NCBI GenBank assembly: GCA_903906425.1 | Contig: CAIVKH010000279.1 | Coordinates: forward strand, 1 to 64,000 | Source of the DNA: an uncultured bacterium | GTDB lineage: Bacteria > Verrucomicrobiota > Kiritimatiellia > CAIVKH01 | Direction: 5' to 3' | Length of the DNA: 64,000 nucleotides | Shown here: piece after piece, positions 49,052 to 60,043 of the stretch | Layout of the letters: each line of letters begins with the position of its first letter | Position numbering within the stretch: the first letter of the stretch is position 1 | Position numbers and translations under genes: made by a program | Notes under the pieces: model-generated | The model's database searches: none | Told to the model about the DNA's origin: nothing | What the model saw: the letters and a program-made list of their open reading frames with translations, nothing else

Positions 49052-49312
49052 TCAGCGCCCTGATATCAGGCGGTCATATTCGCTGTGATGCCCGAGCCAG
49101 AACCAGACCATGTCGCCGCCATCTTGCACGGCAGCGGCGCGGTAATGAATGCCGACGCGCGCCGACCAGAACCGTCCGACACGCTTGAAATGCAGGGATG
49201 CGTGCCAGGGATCGGTCTTGAGGAGTTCGAAGTTTTCGTCGGCGAGGCGCTTAATTTCAGGCGGCAGTTGCCCGTAAAATTTCCAGAACTTCTGGCTCGT
49301 CCGATGCCTCAC
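49052..49312 (-). CDS. RelE/ParE-like toxin candidate
   Basis: FWKFYGQLPPEIKRLADENFELLKTDPWHASLHFKRVGRFWSARVGIHYRAAAV. Confidence 0.7.
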   Translation of the reverse strand: MRHRTSQKFWKFYGQLPPEIKRLADENFELLKTDPWHASLHFKRVGRFWSARVGIHYRAAAVQDGGDMVWFWLGHHSEYDRLISGR

Positions 49313-49509
49313 AGATCCTTGCAGCGCCCTTCGCGCAAATCGCGAAGCGCCTCGTCAGCCAGGGCGTCGAGCCGGCCCGCGTTTGCGTCTGCCTCGAATT
49401 GCCGGTCCCATGCGGCGGCATCGAAAGCTGAAAACCAGTCGCGGAACTTGGTGAGTTCCTTCTGTGGAAGCTGCTCCACCGCGCTCTCAATTTCCTGAAT
49501 CGTGCTCAT
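49309..49509 (-). CDS. Antitoxin-like small protein
   Basis: MSTIQEIESAVEQLPQKELTKFRDWFSAFDAAAWDRQFEADANAGRLDALADEAL; 4-bp overlap with the toxin gene. Confidence 0.7.
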   Translation of the reverse strand: MSTIQEIESAVEQLPQKELTKFRDWFSAFDAAAWDRQFEADANAGRLDALADEALRDLREGRCKDL

Positions 49510-49531
49510 GGCCGAAATTGTATCGCAACCC

Positions 49532-50410
49532 TCAGCGTCTTTCCAAACCCTGCTTCGCAATTTCGGCGAGTTCGTCAATCGTGCTGGCGACGGGGACGCC
49601 CGCCTGGCTGAATGCGCGCAGCTTCGACGAGGCCGTGCCCATGTTTCCGCTGATGATTGCGCCGGCGTGGCCCATGCGTTTGCCCTCGGGCGCGGTGAGG
49701 CCGACGATGAAGGCATAAACGGGCTTCTTGATATTCGCCTTGATGAACGCTGCCGTGCGCTCTTCCTCATCGCCGCCGATTTCGCCGACGAGCAGGACGC
49801 CATCGGTGTCGGGATCTTTTTCGAACAGCGCGAGCAAATCCATCGGGCTGGTGCCGACAATCGGATCGCCACCGATGCCGACGACGGTTGACTGGCCGAT
49901 GCCAAGATTCGTCAGCGCATAGACCAGCTCGTAGGTGAGCGTGCCGCTGCGCGAAATTACGCCGACGCGGCCGGGCTTGTGGATCACCGCCGGCATGATT
50001 CCAATTTTGCATTTGCCGGGCGAAATCAGGCCGGGGCAATTCGGGCCGATGAGTGTGATGCCGCGTTTCTTCATGTCGTGGAAAGTCTCGAGCATGTCGA
50101 GAACGGGAACGCCTTCGGTGATGCAGACAATCAGTTTGACGCCGGATTCCGCGGCCTCCTGCATCGCGCCGAGCGCGAACTTTGCGGGAACGTAAATGAC
50201 GCTCGCGTTCGCGCCGGTCGCCGTGACGGCTTCCTTCATCGTGTTGAAAACGGGAACGCCGTCGTCGGTTTTCTGTCCGCCTTTTCCAGGCGTGACGCCG
50301 CCGACAATCTTCGTGCCGTAGTCGAGCATCTGCTTCGTGTGAAACGAGCCATCGCGGCCCGTGATGCCCTGGACAATTACCTTCGTGTTCTGGTCAACCA
50401 GGATGCTCAT
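49532..50410 (-). CDS. sucD: Succinate-CoA ligase subunit alpha
   Basis: [29 protein letters not shown] and downstream signatures. Confidence 0.96.
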   Translation of the reverse strand: MSILVDQNTKVIVQGITGRDGSFHTKQMLDYGTKIVGGVTPGKGGQKTDDGVPVFNTMKEAVTATGANASVIYVPAKFALGAMQEAAESGVKLIVCITEGVPVLDMLETFHDMKKRGITLIGPNCPGLISPGKCKIGIMPAVIHKPGRVGVISRSGTLTYELVYALTNLGIGQSTVVGIGGDPIVGTSPMDLLALFEKDPDTDGVLLVGEIGGDEEERTAAFIKANIKKPVYAFIVGLTAPEGKRMGHAGAIISGNMGTASSKLRAFSQAGVPVASTIDELAEIAKQGLERR

Positions 50411-51570
50411 TCCTTTTCGTCCTCCTCCGGCGCGTGAACGGAGCCGCCGGAAACAGTGATGACTTTCTTGACCGCCTCGGCGAACGACTTCGCCGGGATC
50501 AGCTTCGACCCTTGCAACATTTTCAAACCAAGTTCCGCGTTCGTGCCGGTGAGCCTCACGACCACCGGAACGCCGACGGTCATGCGCTCGAACGCGGTGA
50601 GGATTCCCTTCGCGATGTCGTCGCAGCGCGTGATGCCGCCAAAAATATTGATGAGGACGGCCTTCACCTTCGGGTTGCTCAAGATGATTTTGAACGCCTC
50701 GACGACCTTGTCCGGATTCGAGCTTCCGCCGACATCGAGAAAATTCGCCGGCGCGCCGCCGTATAATTTCACCATGTCCATCGTCGCCATCGCGAGACCC
50801 GCGCCGTTGACCATGCAGCCGATGTGCCCATCGAGTTGCACGAAGCTGAGGCCCTTTTCCTTCGCGGCCATTTCGTTCGGGTCTTCCTCGCCGAGGTCGC
50901 GCAGCGCCGCGATTTTTTCCTGACGGAAAAACGCGTTGTCATCGAAGTTCATCTTGCCGTCGAGCGCGATGACCTTGCCGTCGCCGGTGAGCACGAGCGG
51001 ATTGATTTCGACGAGCGACGCATCGGTCTCGACGTAAATCTTGAAAATCTTCCGCATGATATCGAGCACCGCCGGCGCGGTGGCCGGATCGTTGAAAAGC
51101 TGTCCCGCAAATTTCTGCGCGTCGGCTTCGGGAAATTGTTTTGTCAGCGTCGAGAACTTGATGATTTTCTCCGGCGTCTTCGCGGCGACCTCCTCGATCT
51201 CGATGCCGCCCGCGGCGCTCGCGATGAAAAGCAGCGCGCGCGTGGAGCGATCGAGCAGCACGCTCAGATACGCCTCCTTCTTGATGTTCGCACCGCCCTC
51301 AATCAGCACCTTCCGGACGATGCTGCCCTTGATGTTCATGCCGAGAATTTTCGCGGCGTGCGCCTCCGCCTCATCCGGCGTCTTCGCGATTTTGACGCCG
51401 CCGGCCTTGCCGCGCCCGCCCGCATGGACCTGCGCCTTGACCGCGACGATGCCGCCAATTTCCGCCGCGATGGCTTTCGCCTCCGCCGGCGAACTCGCAA
51501 CTTTTCCATTCGGCGCCGGAATTCCGTACGACCGGAAAATTTCCTTCGCCTGATATTCGTGAATCTTCAT
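50407..51570 (-). CDS. sucC: Succinate-CoA ligase subunit beta
   Basis: [22 protein letters not shown] start at 51570; ATP-grasp signatures. Confidence 0.96.
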   Translation of the reverse strand: MKIHEYQAKEIFRSYGIPAPNGKVASSPAEAKAIAAEIGGIVAVKAQVHAGGRGKAGGVKIAKTPDEAEAHAAKILGMNIKGSIVRKVLIEGGANIKKEAYLSVLLDRSTRALLFIASAAGGIEIEEVAAKTPEKIIKFSTLTKQFPEADAQKFAGQLFNDPATAPAVLDIMRKIFKIYVETDASLVEINPLVLTGDGKVIALDGKMNFDDNAFFRQEKIAALRDLGEEDPNEMAAKEKGLSFVQLDGHIGCMVNGAGLAMATMDMVKLYGGAPANFLDVGGSSNPDKVVEAFKIILSNPKVKAVLINIFGGITRCDDIAKGILTAFERMTVGVPVVVRLTGTNAELGLKMLQGSKLIPAKSFAEAVKKVITVSGGSVHAPEEDEKE

Positions 51571-51634
51571 GTGTCCGCGTTTCTCCCACCGAAAACAGTC
51601 CGCGAACAATACGGACTCCCACAAGCTGCGCAAG

Positions 51635-51681
51635 TTCCAATCATTGGAAATTGCGCCGGCGCTGGCTTCCAATGATTGGAA
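51635..51681. repeat. Palindrome pair at 51635 and 51667 (32-bp spacing)
   Basis: TTCCAATCATTGGAA; TTCCAATGATTGGAA. Confidence 0.95.
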
Positions 51682-51703
51682 CTCCCACCATGTGGGGCCT
51701 GGG

Positions 51704-52477
51704 CTACGTTTGAAAGTCCGCCGCAAGGAAGGTGTGATCCGATGCCTTCGGCTGCAGGCGCGGCTCGATATCAATCCATGAATCCGCCGCCTTCGCGGCC
51801 AGCGGTGGCGTGGCGAGGATGTAATCAATTCTCCAGCCCAGCCCGCGATTGGCCGAAAAGACTGTGCGGTAATCGAAGAAGGTGTACTGGCCCGGCTCGG
51901 GATGGAATTTCCGGAACACGTCCACGAATCCCCACGCGCGGGTCTTCGCGAAGGCGCGGCGCGCGTCAATGTGGAAGCAGACATGATTTTCGCGCTCTTT
52001 GGGATTGTGAACGTCCATCGGTTCCGCGGCCACGTTCAAGTCGCCGGTCCAAACAAGCAGATCATCCGTCGTGAAATGTTTCGCGAAGAATTTTTCGAGC
52101 CGCGCGAACCATTGCAGCTTGTATTGGTACATCTCGTGATCGATCTCGCGGCCCTGCGGAACGTAGGTGTTCACGACATGAACGTTTCCGAACCGCGCCC
52201 AAGCGAGTCGTGGTTCATCGGCAGGCCCGCCATCGTCGAGGCCGAAATGGATTTCATCCGGCACGCGTTTCGAAACAATCGCGACGCCGTTGTACGACTT
52301 CATGCCCTTGAACGCGACCTGCCAGCCGTCATCGAGAAGTGGCTGCGCCGGAAATTCGTGGTCCTGAACTTTCGTTTCTTGAAGACACAAAATGTCGGGC
52401 TCGTTCGCGCGCAGCCACGCAAGAATCATGTCCATCCGCGAGCGGATCGAATTGCAGTTGAAGGTTGCCAGTTTCAT
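51704..52477 (-). CDS. xth: Exodeoxyribonuclease III
   Basis: [62 protein letters not shown]. Confidence 0.95.
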   Translation of the reverse strand: MKLATFNCNSIRSRMDMILAWLRANEPDILCLQETKVQDHEFPAQPLLDDGWQVAFKGMKSYNGVAIVSKRVPDEIHFGLDDGGPADEPRLAWARFGNVHVVNTYVPQGREIDHEMYQYKLQWFARLEKFFAKHFTTDDLLVWTGDLNVAAEPMDVHNPKERENHVCFHIDARRAFAKTRAWGFVDVFRKFHPEPGQYTFFDYRTVFSANRGLGWRIDYILATPPLAAKAADSWIDIEPRLQPKASDHTFLAADFQT

Positions 52478-53211
52478 TTTGGAGCTATGGCTGAAAGCGG
52501 TTGAATAATATTCGCGACTTGAGGAACGACCGAATCATTGCCGTTGAAGGCGGCCCAGCGAACGGAATTTTCGATGATGCGAAGAATGTTCGGATCGAAA
52601 AAGGTCGGATATGTTTCGTGGCCGGGGCGGAAATAGAAAACGCGTCCCTTGCCGCGACGCCACGTGCATCCGCTGCGAAAAACATCGCCACCTTCGAACC
52701 AACTCACAAAGACGAGCTCGTCGGGCGGCGGCACGTCGAAGAACTCGCCGTACATTTCTTCCCGCGGCAGATCGAAGTGTGGCGGCAGGCCGGCGGCGAT
52801 CGGATGTGTCGGATCAACGACCCACATGCGTTCGGTTTCGTCGGCCACGCGCCAGCGCAAGCTGCACGTCGTGCCCATCAGCCGCTTGAAAATTTTCGCG
52901 AAGTGGGAGGAGTGAAGAACAATCAAGCCCATGCCGTCCATCACGCGCCGGTGAACCCTGTCCACGACATCATCGCGAACTTCGTTGTGGGCCTTGTGGC
53001 CCCACCACACAAGCACGTCCGTTTCTTTCAGCGCCTCCTCCGTGAGACCGTGATCCGGTTCGTCGAGCGTCGCGACGCGGACATCGAAATCGTGTTCTTT
53101 CAGGTGAGCGGCAATCGGCGCGTGAAGGCCCTCGGGATAAACGCGGCGGACATTTTCATTATTCTTTTCGTGTCTGCCTTCGTTCCAGACGGTGACGCGG
53201 ATTGACTTCAT
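52474..53211 (-). CDS. ThuA-like trehalose utilisation family protein
   Basis: [12 protein letters not shown]...[24 protein letters not shown]. Confidence 0.9.
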   Translation of the reverse strand: MKSIRVTVWNEGRHEKNNENVRRVYPEGLHAPIAAHLKEHDFDVRVATLDEPDHGLTEEALKETDVLVWWGHKAHNEVRDDVVDRVHRRVMDGMGLIVLHSSHFAKIFKRLMGTTCSLRWRVADETERMWVVDPTHPIAAGLPPHFDLPREEMYGEFFDVPPPDELVFVSWFEGGDVFRSGCTWRRGKGRVFYFRPGHETYPTFFDPNILRIIENSVRWAAFNGNDSVVPQVANIIQPLSAIAPK

Positions 53212-53278
53212 GGCCTTTGATGTACCGCCTTCATGCAGATTCCGCAAGGCGAAGGCCGGCTGAAACCGGGCACTTGGC

Positions 53279-54733
53279 TCAAGTGCGAAAGTTTTTCAGC
53301 AGGCCGGGAAATGGACACGTCGCGCAGCGCGAGCGGTCGTTCAGGCAGTAGTCGTGGAAGATTTGCAGCAGGCCCTGGCGCCGCCGGCCCGTGTCGTAAA
53401 GCTTCGTCGGATGATCGGGACCGAAAAGATGGCGCGCGGTCTGGCGAATGATCGCGTTGTCGCCTTCGACGGGCAGGCGATTGAGCAACCCGGTATCGAA
53501 CAGGTTTCGTTTTCCGATGGCGGCGAGGAACGGCGTGACGACGTTGATCGCCATCGCGTCGGCGCGCTCCTCGCCGATGAGCTGAATTGGTTTCGCGGAT
53601 TTCTTTCCGGCGAAACCTTCGCGGAAACTCCAATACGGATCGTGGACGCGCTGGACGGCGGCTATAAAATCCTCGAGTCCGCCTTCGATCCGAAGCAGCG
53701 GATTTGCGCCAGCGAAAATTTGCGCGGCGGCCATCAGGCGGCGAAGCGGATGGTTCATCGGGCGCAGGCCGGCAAGATTCCAATGCTCGCGCTTCAGCGC
53801 GCGATCTTCCCATTCATCTTCGATCTTCCACCACTCGTCCCAAATTTTGCGGACGAAATTTCGCGTGTCCTCGTCCCAGTCGCTGCGCAGATTTTTCGGC
53901 AACAGACCGGCGACACCCGCCAGCAGCGCGTAAGCGATTCGCGGATTCGCCCCGGCGTTGCGGCGCAGTTCGTCGAGCGTGACAATTTCAGCGAGCCGGC
54001 GGAACGGCGATTTGTTGTTCTTGTAGCCGAGCGCCGACATGATTTCCTCGTATAGGATTTGTTCCTGTCCGCGCTCCGCAATCGCGATGGCGAGCCGTTC
54101 GGCCTTGCGGCGCAGCCGCTCCTCGCCTGCCGAATCGAGCAGCGTGGTTTTCTGATCGGGCGAGAAACCGCTGAGTTCGTTCGAGCACGGCGGCAATTCG
54201 GCGCGGGCGGCGTACGGATAGGCCGTGGTGTCAATGTTCTCAAACGCGAACATCGGGCTTGCGGCCAGCGGTTCGCGCAGCGCGATCTGAATGCAGCCGG
54301 GCGGGAGCAAATTTTCCGGCAGCGGCGAGCTGAAATAGGTGACATGGGCGACGACGCGCGAAAAATTCGGATCGTCGCGGTGGCCGTGTTGCTGCCAGTC
54401 GGATGGATGCACGTGGATTTCGATGTCGCCGGTGACTCGGCGCTTTTCTTTTCCGAATCGGAGAACCGCGCCGAGAAAATCCGGGCCGGCTTCGAGGTTC
54501 CAGACGCCGGGATTTTCCACAGCGATTTCCTCGCCGCGGTGATCCGCGAGCGCGGCGGGCCGCAGCGACGGATCGCACCAGACGCACTGGAGGTGGCGTT
54601 CGGAATAGGGAAATGCGCGGAAGCGCGCCGCCGGCTCGCGCAGCGCGGCCGCGGCTGGCCCGCGCCAGGCCATCTGCGAGTAGCGCGCAGCCAGCGGAAA
54701 GCAGGCGCTGATGAGATCGAACATCGTTTCCAT
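53279..54733 (-). CDS. DUF2851 family protein
   Basis: [55 protein letters not shown]. Confidence 0.88.
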   Translation of the reverse strand: METMFDLISACFPLAARYSQMAWRGPAAAALREPAARFRAFPYSERHLQCVWCDPSLRPAALADHRGEEIAVENPGVWNLEAGPDFLGAVLRFGKEKRRVTGDIEIHVHPSDWQQHGHRDDPNFSRVVAHVTYFSSPLPENLLPPGCIQIALREPLAASPMFAFENIDTTAYPYAARAELPPCSNELSGFSPDQKTTLLDSAGEERLRRKAERLAIAIAERGQEQILYEEIMSALGYKNNKSPFRRLAEIVTLDELRRNAGANPRIAYALLAGVAGLLPKNLRSDWDEDTRNFVRKIWDEWWKIEDEWEDRALKREHWNLAGLRPMNHPLRRLMAAAQIFAGANPLLRIEGGLEDFIAAVQRVHDPYWSFREGFAGKKSAKPIQLIGEERADAMAINVVTPFLAAIGKRNLFDTGLLNRLPVEGDNAIIRQTARHLFGPDHPTKLYDTGRRRQGLLQIFHDYCLNDRSRCATCPFPGLLKNFRT

Positions 54734-54808
54734 CGGCGGGGAGAATAGTCGAAGGTCCGCGCGGGGAAAGACCGATTTCTGCGTCGCGATCCGCCGCCGA
54801 CCGGACTT

Positions 54809-54855
54809 TTCCAATGATTGGAAAATGGCGCGGCGCAAAGTTCCAATGATTGGAA
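54809..54855. repeat. Palindrome pair at 54809 and 54841 (32-bp spacing)
   Basis: Two exact TTCCAATGATTGGAA in a divergent gap. Confidence 0.95.
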
Positions 54856-55018
54856 AAAGGATATGAGCGGCGCATCGGCGCGACGGGATTTGCGATCGGC
54901 GAACGAGCGCTCTTGCCTCTGCGGTCCGGCTCTGTATCTTTGCGGAAATCCGATTCGCGTGCGCTGCGAAGAAATGTCCGGGGCGCATTGCGGCGAATCG
55001 AAGCCGAGGGTTTTTGCC

Positions 55019-55945
55019 GTGCAGAAGAAATTTTTGACCGATGGGTGTTTCGCGCTGGCCGCGATGCTTTCGCTTGTCTTGACGCTGCAGCCGTTCGCGG
55101 CGTACGCGCAGGCGCCGAACAGGCCGCCGGCAATCCAGCACGATCCGGTCACCTTCGCGATGGCCGGCGAGTCGCTCACGCTGAAGGCGAAAGTCACGGA
55201 CGTCAGCCCCGGTGTGCAGGACGTGACCCTTTATTATGCGCTGTTCCGCGATGCGACGCCGTTTCGCGTGCCGATGAAGCCGACCGGGCTGGATTTTTAT
55301 GTCGGCACGATTGACGCCTCGATGATCCGGGACATCAAGACGTTTGCTTATTACATCGAGGCGACCGACAAGGATGGCGCGACGGCGGACACGCCGTGGT
55401 ACTCGGTCGAAATCCGCAAGGCCACGACAACGCCCGCCGCGACGACGGCCGGATCAGCCGCGGGCGCCGCGAAGAAAAGCGAAGGCACCGACTGGAAAAC
55501 CTACGGCCTCATCGGCGCGGGCGTCGCGGCGGTTGCGGTGGGCGCAGTCGCGCTTTCCGGCGGTGGCGGCGGCGGCGGTGGTGGCAGCAGCAGCAACACA
55601 AACACCGCCAGTCTTTCCGGGACTTACAACGGCCTCGTCACGACGTGCTTCACCGCCAGCGGCAAGCCGCCGACTTGCGAATCGCACAATTGCACCGTCG
55701 TGATTGATTCGAAAGGCGTCGTTTTTAGTGACACGCTTTTGCAGGGCACGCCGATCACCGGCAATTTGAAAGGCGACAATTTCCTCCTCATCGGCCAGAT
55801 CACCCAGCCGGGCGTCACCAACGGCGTGATCAATTACAACGGTACCGTCGTGAACAATCAGATCGTCGGCTCCATCACCGGCAGCGCCACGACATCCGAC
55901 GGCGCCGGCAGCTACTCCGGCTCGTTCTCCGCGTCGAAGCAATGA
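55019..55945 (+). CDS. Secreted hypothetical protein with internal TM and poly-Gly/Ser linker
   Basis: GTG start, signal peptide to AYAQ; TYGLIGAGVAAVAVGAVALSGGGGGGGGGSSSNTN. Confidence 0.65.
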   Translation: MQKKFLTDGCFALAAMLSLVLTLQPFAAYAQAPNRPPAIQHDPVTFAMAGESLTLKAKVTDVSPGVQDVTLYYALFRDATPFRVPMKPTGLDFYVGTIDASMIRDIKTFAYYIEATDKDGATADTPWYSVEIRKATTTPAATTAGSAAGAAKKSEGTDWKTYGLIGAGVAAVAVGAVALSGGGGGGGGGSSSNTNTASLSGTYNGLVTTCFTASGKPPTCESHNCTVVIDSKGVVFSDTLLQGTPITGNLKGDNFLLIGQITQPGVTNGVINYNGTVVNNQIVGSITGSATTSDGAGSYSGSFSASKQ

Positions 55946-56036
55946 CCGGTCGCGCGGCGATCCGCTGAGATTTTCGCGCACCCACAATGCTGGCTTGGCA
56001 TCCGTGCGCCAAATGCGCATGATGTGCGCCGGGCCG

Positions 56037-57326
56037 ATGAAACCGGATTTACCAATTCTGCCTTTTGCGATCGCGCTGTTCATCGGCGCGCTCATCGGGT
56101 TGGACCGCGAGCGGCGCAAAGTCGAGGCCGGTTCCACGGGCGTCGGCGGCATTCGCACCTTCATTCTCTTCGCGATGTCCGGTGCGATCTCGGCATGGCT
56201 TGCGGTAAAGCTGTCCACACCGTGGATTTTCCTGACGGCCGCCATTTGCGTGACGATCATCGTGATGACCGGTCACGCGGTTTATTCGATGCGCAACGAG
56301 GAGGCGGCGCGCGGGCTGACGACGGAGATCGCCGCGTTCGTCACGTTCCTGCTCGGCGGGCTTGCGCTTTTCGGCCAGCAAACCCTCGCCGTGGCGCTCG
56401 GCATCGCAGCTTCCGCGATCCTCTCCTACAAGAAGCCGATCCACGGTGCCATCGGGCGGCTCGGCGAAGACGATGTCCATGCGATGCTGAAATTATTGAT
56501 GGCAACGTTCATCGTCCTGCCGGTATTGCCGAATCATCCTGTCGATCCGTGGGGCGCGCTCAATCCCTATAAAATGTGGTGGATCGTCATCCTGATTTCC
56601 GCGATGTCACTCATCGGCTATATCGCCTCGCGACGGCTCGGCGAGCGGCGCGCGCTACCGCTGATCGGCCTGTTTGGTGGCATCGCATCATCGACCGTCG
56701 TCTCGCTTGAGTTTTCGAAGCGCAGCCGGGAGGCCGTGCAGCCCGGAGCCGTTGCCGACGCGCTCACGAGCGGACTGCTCTTTTCGTGGTGGGTCATGTT
56801 CCTGCGGATCATTCTCATCGTGGCGGCGATCAACGCCGCATTGGTCTGGCGGCTTGTCCCCCCGATGGCCGCGATGGGGTGTGTCACGCTCGCGCTCGCC
56901 CTGATTTTTTATCGCCGCGCCTCGCGGCATGCGTTTGCCGCGGCCGCCAGCGGAGAAACTGCGGACGCGATGCCGCTGAAAAATCCGTTCAGCCTCACAG
57001 CGGCCATCAAGTTCGCCGCACTCTTCGCGGTGATTTTACTCGTTGTGAAAATTGTCCCGCAGTTTTTCAAAAGCCAGGGCATGTATCTGGTCGCCGCGCT
57101 CGCCGGCCTCACCGATGTGGACGCGATCAGCGTCTCGATGGCCGGCTACGGCAACGTTCCGCAGCAGGCGTCCGTCGCCGCCCTGTCGATCGTCATCGCC
57201 GCGGTGACCAACACGTTTGTGAAGCTCGGCTTCGTCATCGCGCTCGGCAGAGGCGGCATCAAACCGCGGATGATCCTCGCGACGATCCTCATCCTCGTCG
57301 CCGGGGCCGCCACGATCCTCGCCTGA
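56037..57326 (+). CDS. MgtC/SapB-DUF4010 family membrane protein
   Basis: LPFAIALFIGALIGLDRERRK, GGIRTFILFAMSGAISAWL, many TM helices. Confidence 0.9.
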   Translation: MKPDLPILPFAIALFIGALIGLDRERRKVEAGSTGVGGIRTFILFAMSGAISAWLAVKLSTPWIFLTAAICVTIIVMTGHAVYSMRNEEAARGLTTEIAAFVTFLLGGLALFGQQTLAVALGIAASAILSYKKPIHGAIGRLGEDDVHAMLKLLMATFIVLPVLPNHPVDPWGALNPYKMWWIVILISAMSLIGYIASRRLGERRALPLIGLFGGIASSTVVSLEFSKRSREAVQPGAVADALTSGLLFSWWVMFLRIILIVAAINAALVWRLVPPMAAMGCVTLALALIFYRRASRHAFAAAASGETADAMPLKNPFSLTAAIKFAALFAVILLVVKIVPQFFKSQGMYLVAALAGLTDVDAISVSMAGYGNVPQQASVAALSIVIAAVTNTFVKLGFVIALGRGGIKPRMILATILILVAGAATILA

Positions 57327-57346
57327 CGGCTCCGCCGCTCCGGAAT

Positions 57347-57394
57347 TTCCAATCATTGGAAAACATCGCCTGCGCAAACTTCCAATCATTGGAA
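57347..57394. repeat. Palindrome pair at 57347 and 57380 (33-bp spacing)
   Basis: Two exact TTCCAATCATTGGAA between convergent genes. Confidence 0.95.
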
Positions 57395-57416
57395 AAGATC
57401 GGAAACGCGATCTCGC

Positions 57417-58307
57417 TCAGCGTCCCGCGTGCTGGAAGAAGTGAATCAGCTCGCCGGAAAGAACCGCCTTGCTGCGGTTCAAAATGTAGAGATGAACGCC
57501 CGGCGCGCCGCCAGCGATTAATTCCATGATCTGCCGCTCGGCCCAGCGGATGCCGACATATTCCGCCGCCTCGCCCTCGTTGCCTGCGGCTTCCATCGCC
57601 CGCGCGAGGCCGTCTGGCAGCGTCGCGCGGCACATCGCGCACATCCTCTGGACCTGCTTCAGCGAAATCGCCGGCAGCAATCCGGGTACGATCGGAACCT
57701 TGATTCCCGCGGCGCGGCAGCGTTTGACGAAATCGAAATAGACGCGGTTGTCGAAAAATAATTGCGTCGTCACGAAGCCGCCGCCGGCGTCGGCTTTGCG
57801 TTTCAAATGCGCCAGATCAACCTCCAGCGAGACGGCTTCGGGATGCATTTCCGGATAGCCGGCCACGCCGCAGCAGAAATCCGCATGGCGCGACTTGAGC
57901 AGCGTCACCAGTTCCGAGGCATTCGCCAGCCCGTCCGGCGCGGGCTTGAACGTCGTGTCGCCCTTCGGCGGATCGCCGCGAAGCGTCATAATGTTTCGGA
58001 AACCGCGCGCATAAATTTCGTCCGCGGTCGCGATCAATTCCTCGCGGCTCGAACCGACGCACGTGAGGTGCGGCATGACCGCGTCGTAGCCCATGTCGCG
58101 AAGCATCGAGCAAATGGCCAGCGTCCGCTGGCGCGTCGAGCCGCCGGCTCCGTAGGTGCAGGTCACGAAATCGGGACGCAGCGCCAGCAGTTGCGCCGCG
58201 GCAATTCGCAGCGGTGACATCGCGGTCTCGTCCTTGGGTGGAAAAAACTCGAACGAAAGCAGCGGCCGCTTCGCTCCAGCAAGCAAATCACAAATTCGAA
58301 CATCAGG
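57417..58307 (-). CDS. metF: 5,10-methylenetetrahydrofolate reductase
   Basis: LSFEFFPPKDETAM, FVTCTYGAGGSTRQRT, LRGDPPKGD, TQLFFDNRVYFDFVKRCR. Confidence 0.95.
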   Translation of the reverse strand, partial: PDVRICDLLAGAKRPLLSFEFFPPKDETAMSPLRIAAAQLLALRPDFVTCTYGAGGSTRQRTLAICSMLRDMGYDAVMPHLTCVGSSREELIATADEIYARGFRNIMTLRGDPPKGDTTFKPAPDGLANASELVTLLKSRHADFCCGVAGYPEMHPEAVSLEVDLAHLKRKADAGGGFVTTQLFFDNRVYFDFVKRCRAAGIKVPIVPGLLPAISLKQVQRMCAMCRATLPDGLARAMEAAGNEGEAAEYVGIRWAERQIMELIAGGAPGVHLYILNRSKAVLSGELIHFFQHAGR

Positions 58308-58354
58308 CATGGAGGCGCATAATTCCGGCATGAATCGCCCGCGTCAACGATGGA

Positions 58355-58987
58355 CTATTCCTTCAATCCGAGCTTGTGCAGCTTCGGCCGGATGACCATC
58401 TGGCAATACGGATTATTGTTTTTGTTCAGGTCGTAATAATTCTGGTGATAATTTTCGGCCGGATAAAAAACCGGTGCCGGCTCGATCAGCGTCACGATTG
58501 GCGATTTGTATTTGCCGGACTTCGCCAGCTTCTCCTTCGACGCCTCCGCCGCCTTCTTCTGCTCCGCGCCGTGATAAAAAATTTCCGACCGGTAACTGTC
58601 GCCCACGTCGCCGCCCTGCCGGTTGAGCTGCGTCGGATCGTGCGCCTGCCAGAAAATATCCAGCAAATCGTCGTAGCTGGTTTTTGCCGGATCGAACTCG
58701 ATCTGGATCGCCTCCGCGTGGCCGGTCGTGTGCTCGCAAACCTGTGAGTAGGTCGGATTCGCCGTGCGCCCGCCCGTGTAGCCGCTGGTGACTTTCTTCA
58801 CGCCCGGCATCTGCTCGAACACCGCCTCCATGCACCAGAAACACCCGCCCGCAAATGTCGCGATTTCCGTATTCGTCGAACTGTTCGAATTGGCCTTGAG
58901 CGCCTCGAGCTTGTCCTTCAACTTCGCCTCCTCCGCGCTGGCACATATCGCCATCGCGAAAATCAATACAGCCAAAATCGTTTTCAT
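58355..58987 (-). CDS. msrA: Peptide-methionine (S)-S-oxide reductase
   Basis: [21 protein letters not shown]. Confidence 0.95.
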   Translation of the reverse strand: MKTILAVLIFAMAICASAEEAKLKDKLEALKANSNSSTNTEIATFAGGCFWCMEAVFEQMPGVKKVTSGYTGGRTANPTYSQVCEHTTGHAEAIQIEFDPAKTSYDDLLDIFWQAHDPTQLNRQGGDVGDSYRSEIFYHGAEQKKAAEASKEKLAKSGKYKSPIVTLIEPAPVFYPAENYHQNYYDLNKNNNPYCQMVIRPKLHKLGLKE

Positions 58988-59024
58988 GCGGCGTTAGAGT
59001 ACAACCTAACGGATGTTGTTCAAT

Positions 59025-59858
59025 TCACCGTCGCCAAAATTCGGCGCATCGAACAAAAAAGTCTCGAAGAAACTCGAGTGGTTTCAAAATCATTTCTTCG
59101 CGGAGATTTTCTAGCCCAGCGAAGATAACTTCCGGCGGTCCGCATGGAACGGACCCGCTATGATTACGAAAGGCAAAGAGAGAATAAATGCGTTCATCAA
59201 CGAGCAGCGGTTGATAGTGTTTTCTATGGAGGAGTTCATCTGGACAAATGGCAGCAAACATCTCTGCTCCGTTTCCAATACCATGGAAAATGAATAATCC
59301 ATCGGGGCTTGAGGAAACACGAATCTCGCGAGGATAGGCCCCGCATTTCTTAAGGAAGAAATCGGATGGCAAGCCTCCGAGGATCTTTTCTCCGGACGTC
59401 AGTATAAACGCTTCTGATTCAGATTCTGGGTTATAGCCGGACCCAAACATGCATCCGCCAAAACAAAACACCGAGTAAAGAGCATTGCTTATTACACATA
59501 TATCTGTTGAGGGGAACTGTGGGTCTTTTCTAATTTCGATAGGTTCCTGTCCGGCGCGCCAAATTCGAGCATACGTACAGAAATTTGTGAATACGTGTGG
59601 AGTTGGTCCCAAAGCCCCGTGGCTAGAATTAGTTCGAAGTACAAGTTCTGTCTGAAATCCTTGTTCCCTCAATCGCACAAGCGCAGGCGTCAAGAGGTCC
59701 GGGTGATTACGCCCCTCATGTGGAATTCGGACGAGAAAACGAAGGCCCCAGAAGACCGGATGGCGGTGATGGTCGTAGATGTCGTAGGCGGCGATCGCGA
59801 TCAGGACGATGAGCGCGCCAATCTTCCAGCGTCTGTATTTGCCGAATGCAAAGCGCAT
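59025..59858 (-). CDS. Hypothetical single-TM protein
   Basis: Long open frame with TM IGALIVLIAIAAYDIY; visibly lower GC than neighbours. Confidence 0.65.
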   Translation of the reverse strand: MRFAFGKYRRWKIGALIVLIAIAAYDIYDHHRHPVFWGLRFLVRIPHEGRNHPDLLTPALVRLREQGFQTELVLRTNSSHGALGPTPHVFTNFCTYARIWRAGQEPIEIRKDPQFPSTDICVISNALYSVFCFGGCMFGSGYNPESESEAFILTSGEKILGGLPSDFFLKKCGAYPREIRVSSSPDGLFIFHGIGNGAEMFAAICPDELLHRKHYQPLLVDERIYSLFAFRNHSGSVPCGPPEVIFAGLENLREEMILKPLEFLRDFFVRCAEFWRR

Positions 59859-59961
59859 GACGGGCGGCAGAATAAAATCCGAGCAGCGCAAAGACAAGCA
59901 TCCAAATTTCCGGGCTGTTCACCGCCGCGCCCTTCGCGTATCGTGCGCGGCCAGCAATTTT

Positions 59962-60008
59962 TTCCAATGATTGGAAGTCGCGATTGCGGAATTTTCCAAT
60001 CATTGGAA
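59962..60008. repeat. Palindrome pair at 59962 and 59994 (32-bp spacing)
   Basis: TTCCAATGATTGGAA; TTCCAATCATTGGAA in a divergent gap. Confidence 0.95.
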
Positions 60009-60043
60009 GTGACGCAAGATTCAAACGCAACAGGAGAGTTCGC

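Noticed and set aside
59274-59288. TTCCAATACCATGGAA as another palindrome copy
   Set aside because: Extra base in the centre, no partner at 32 bp, and inside a CDS; probably chance.
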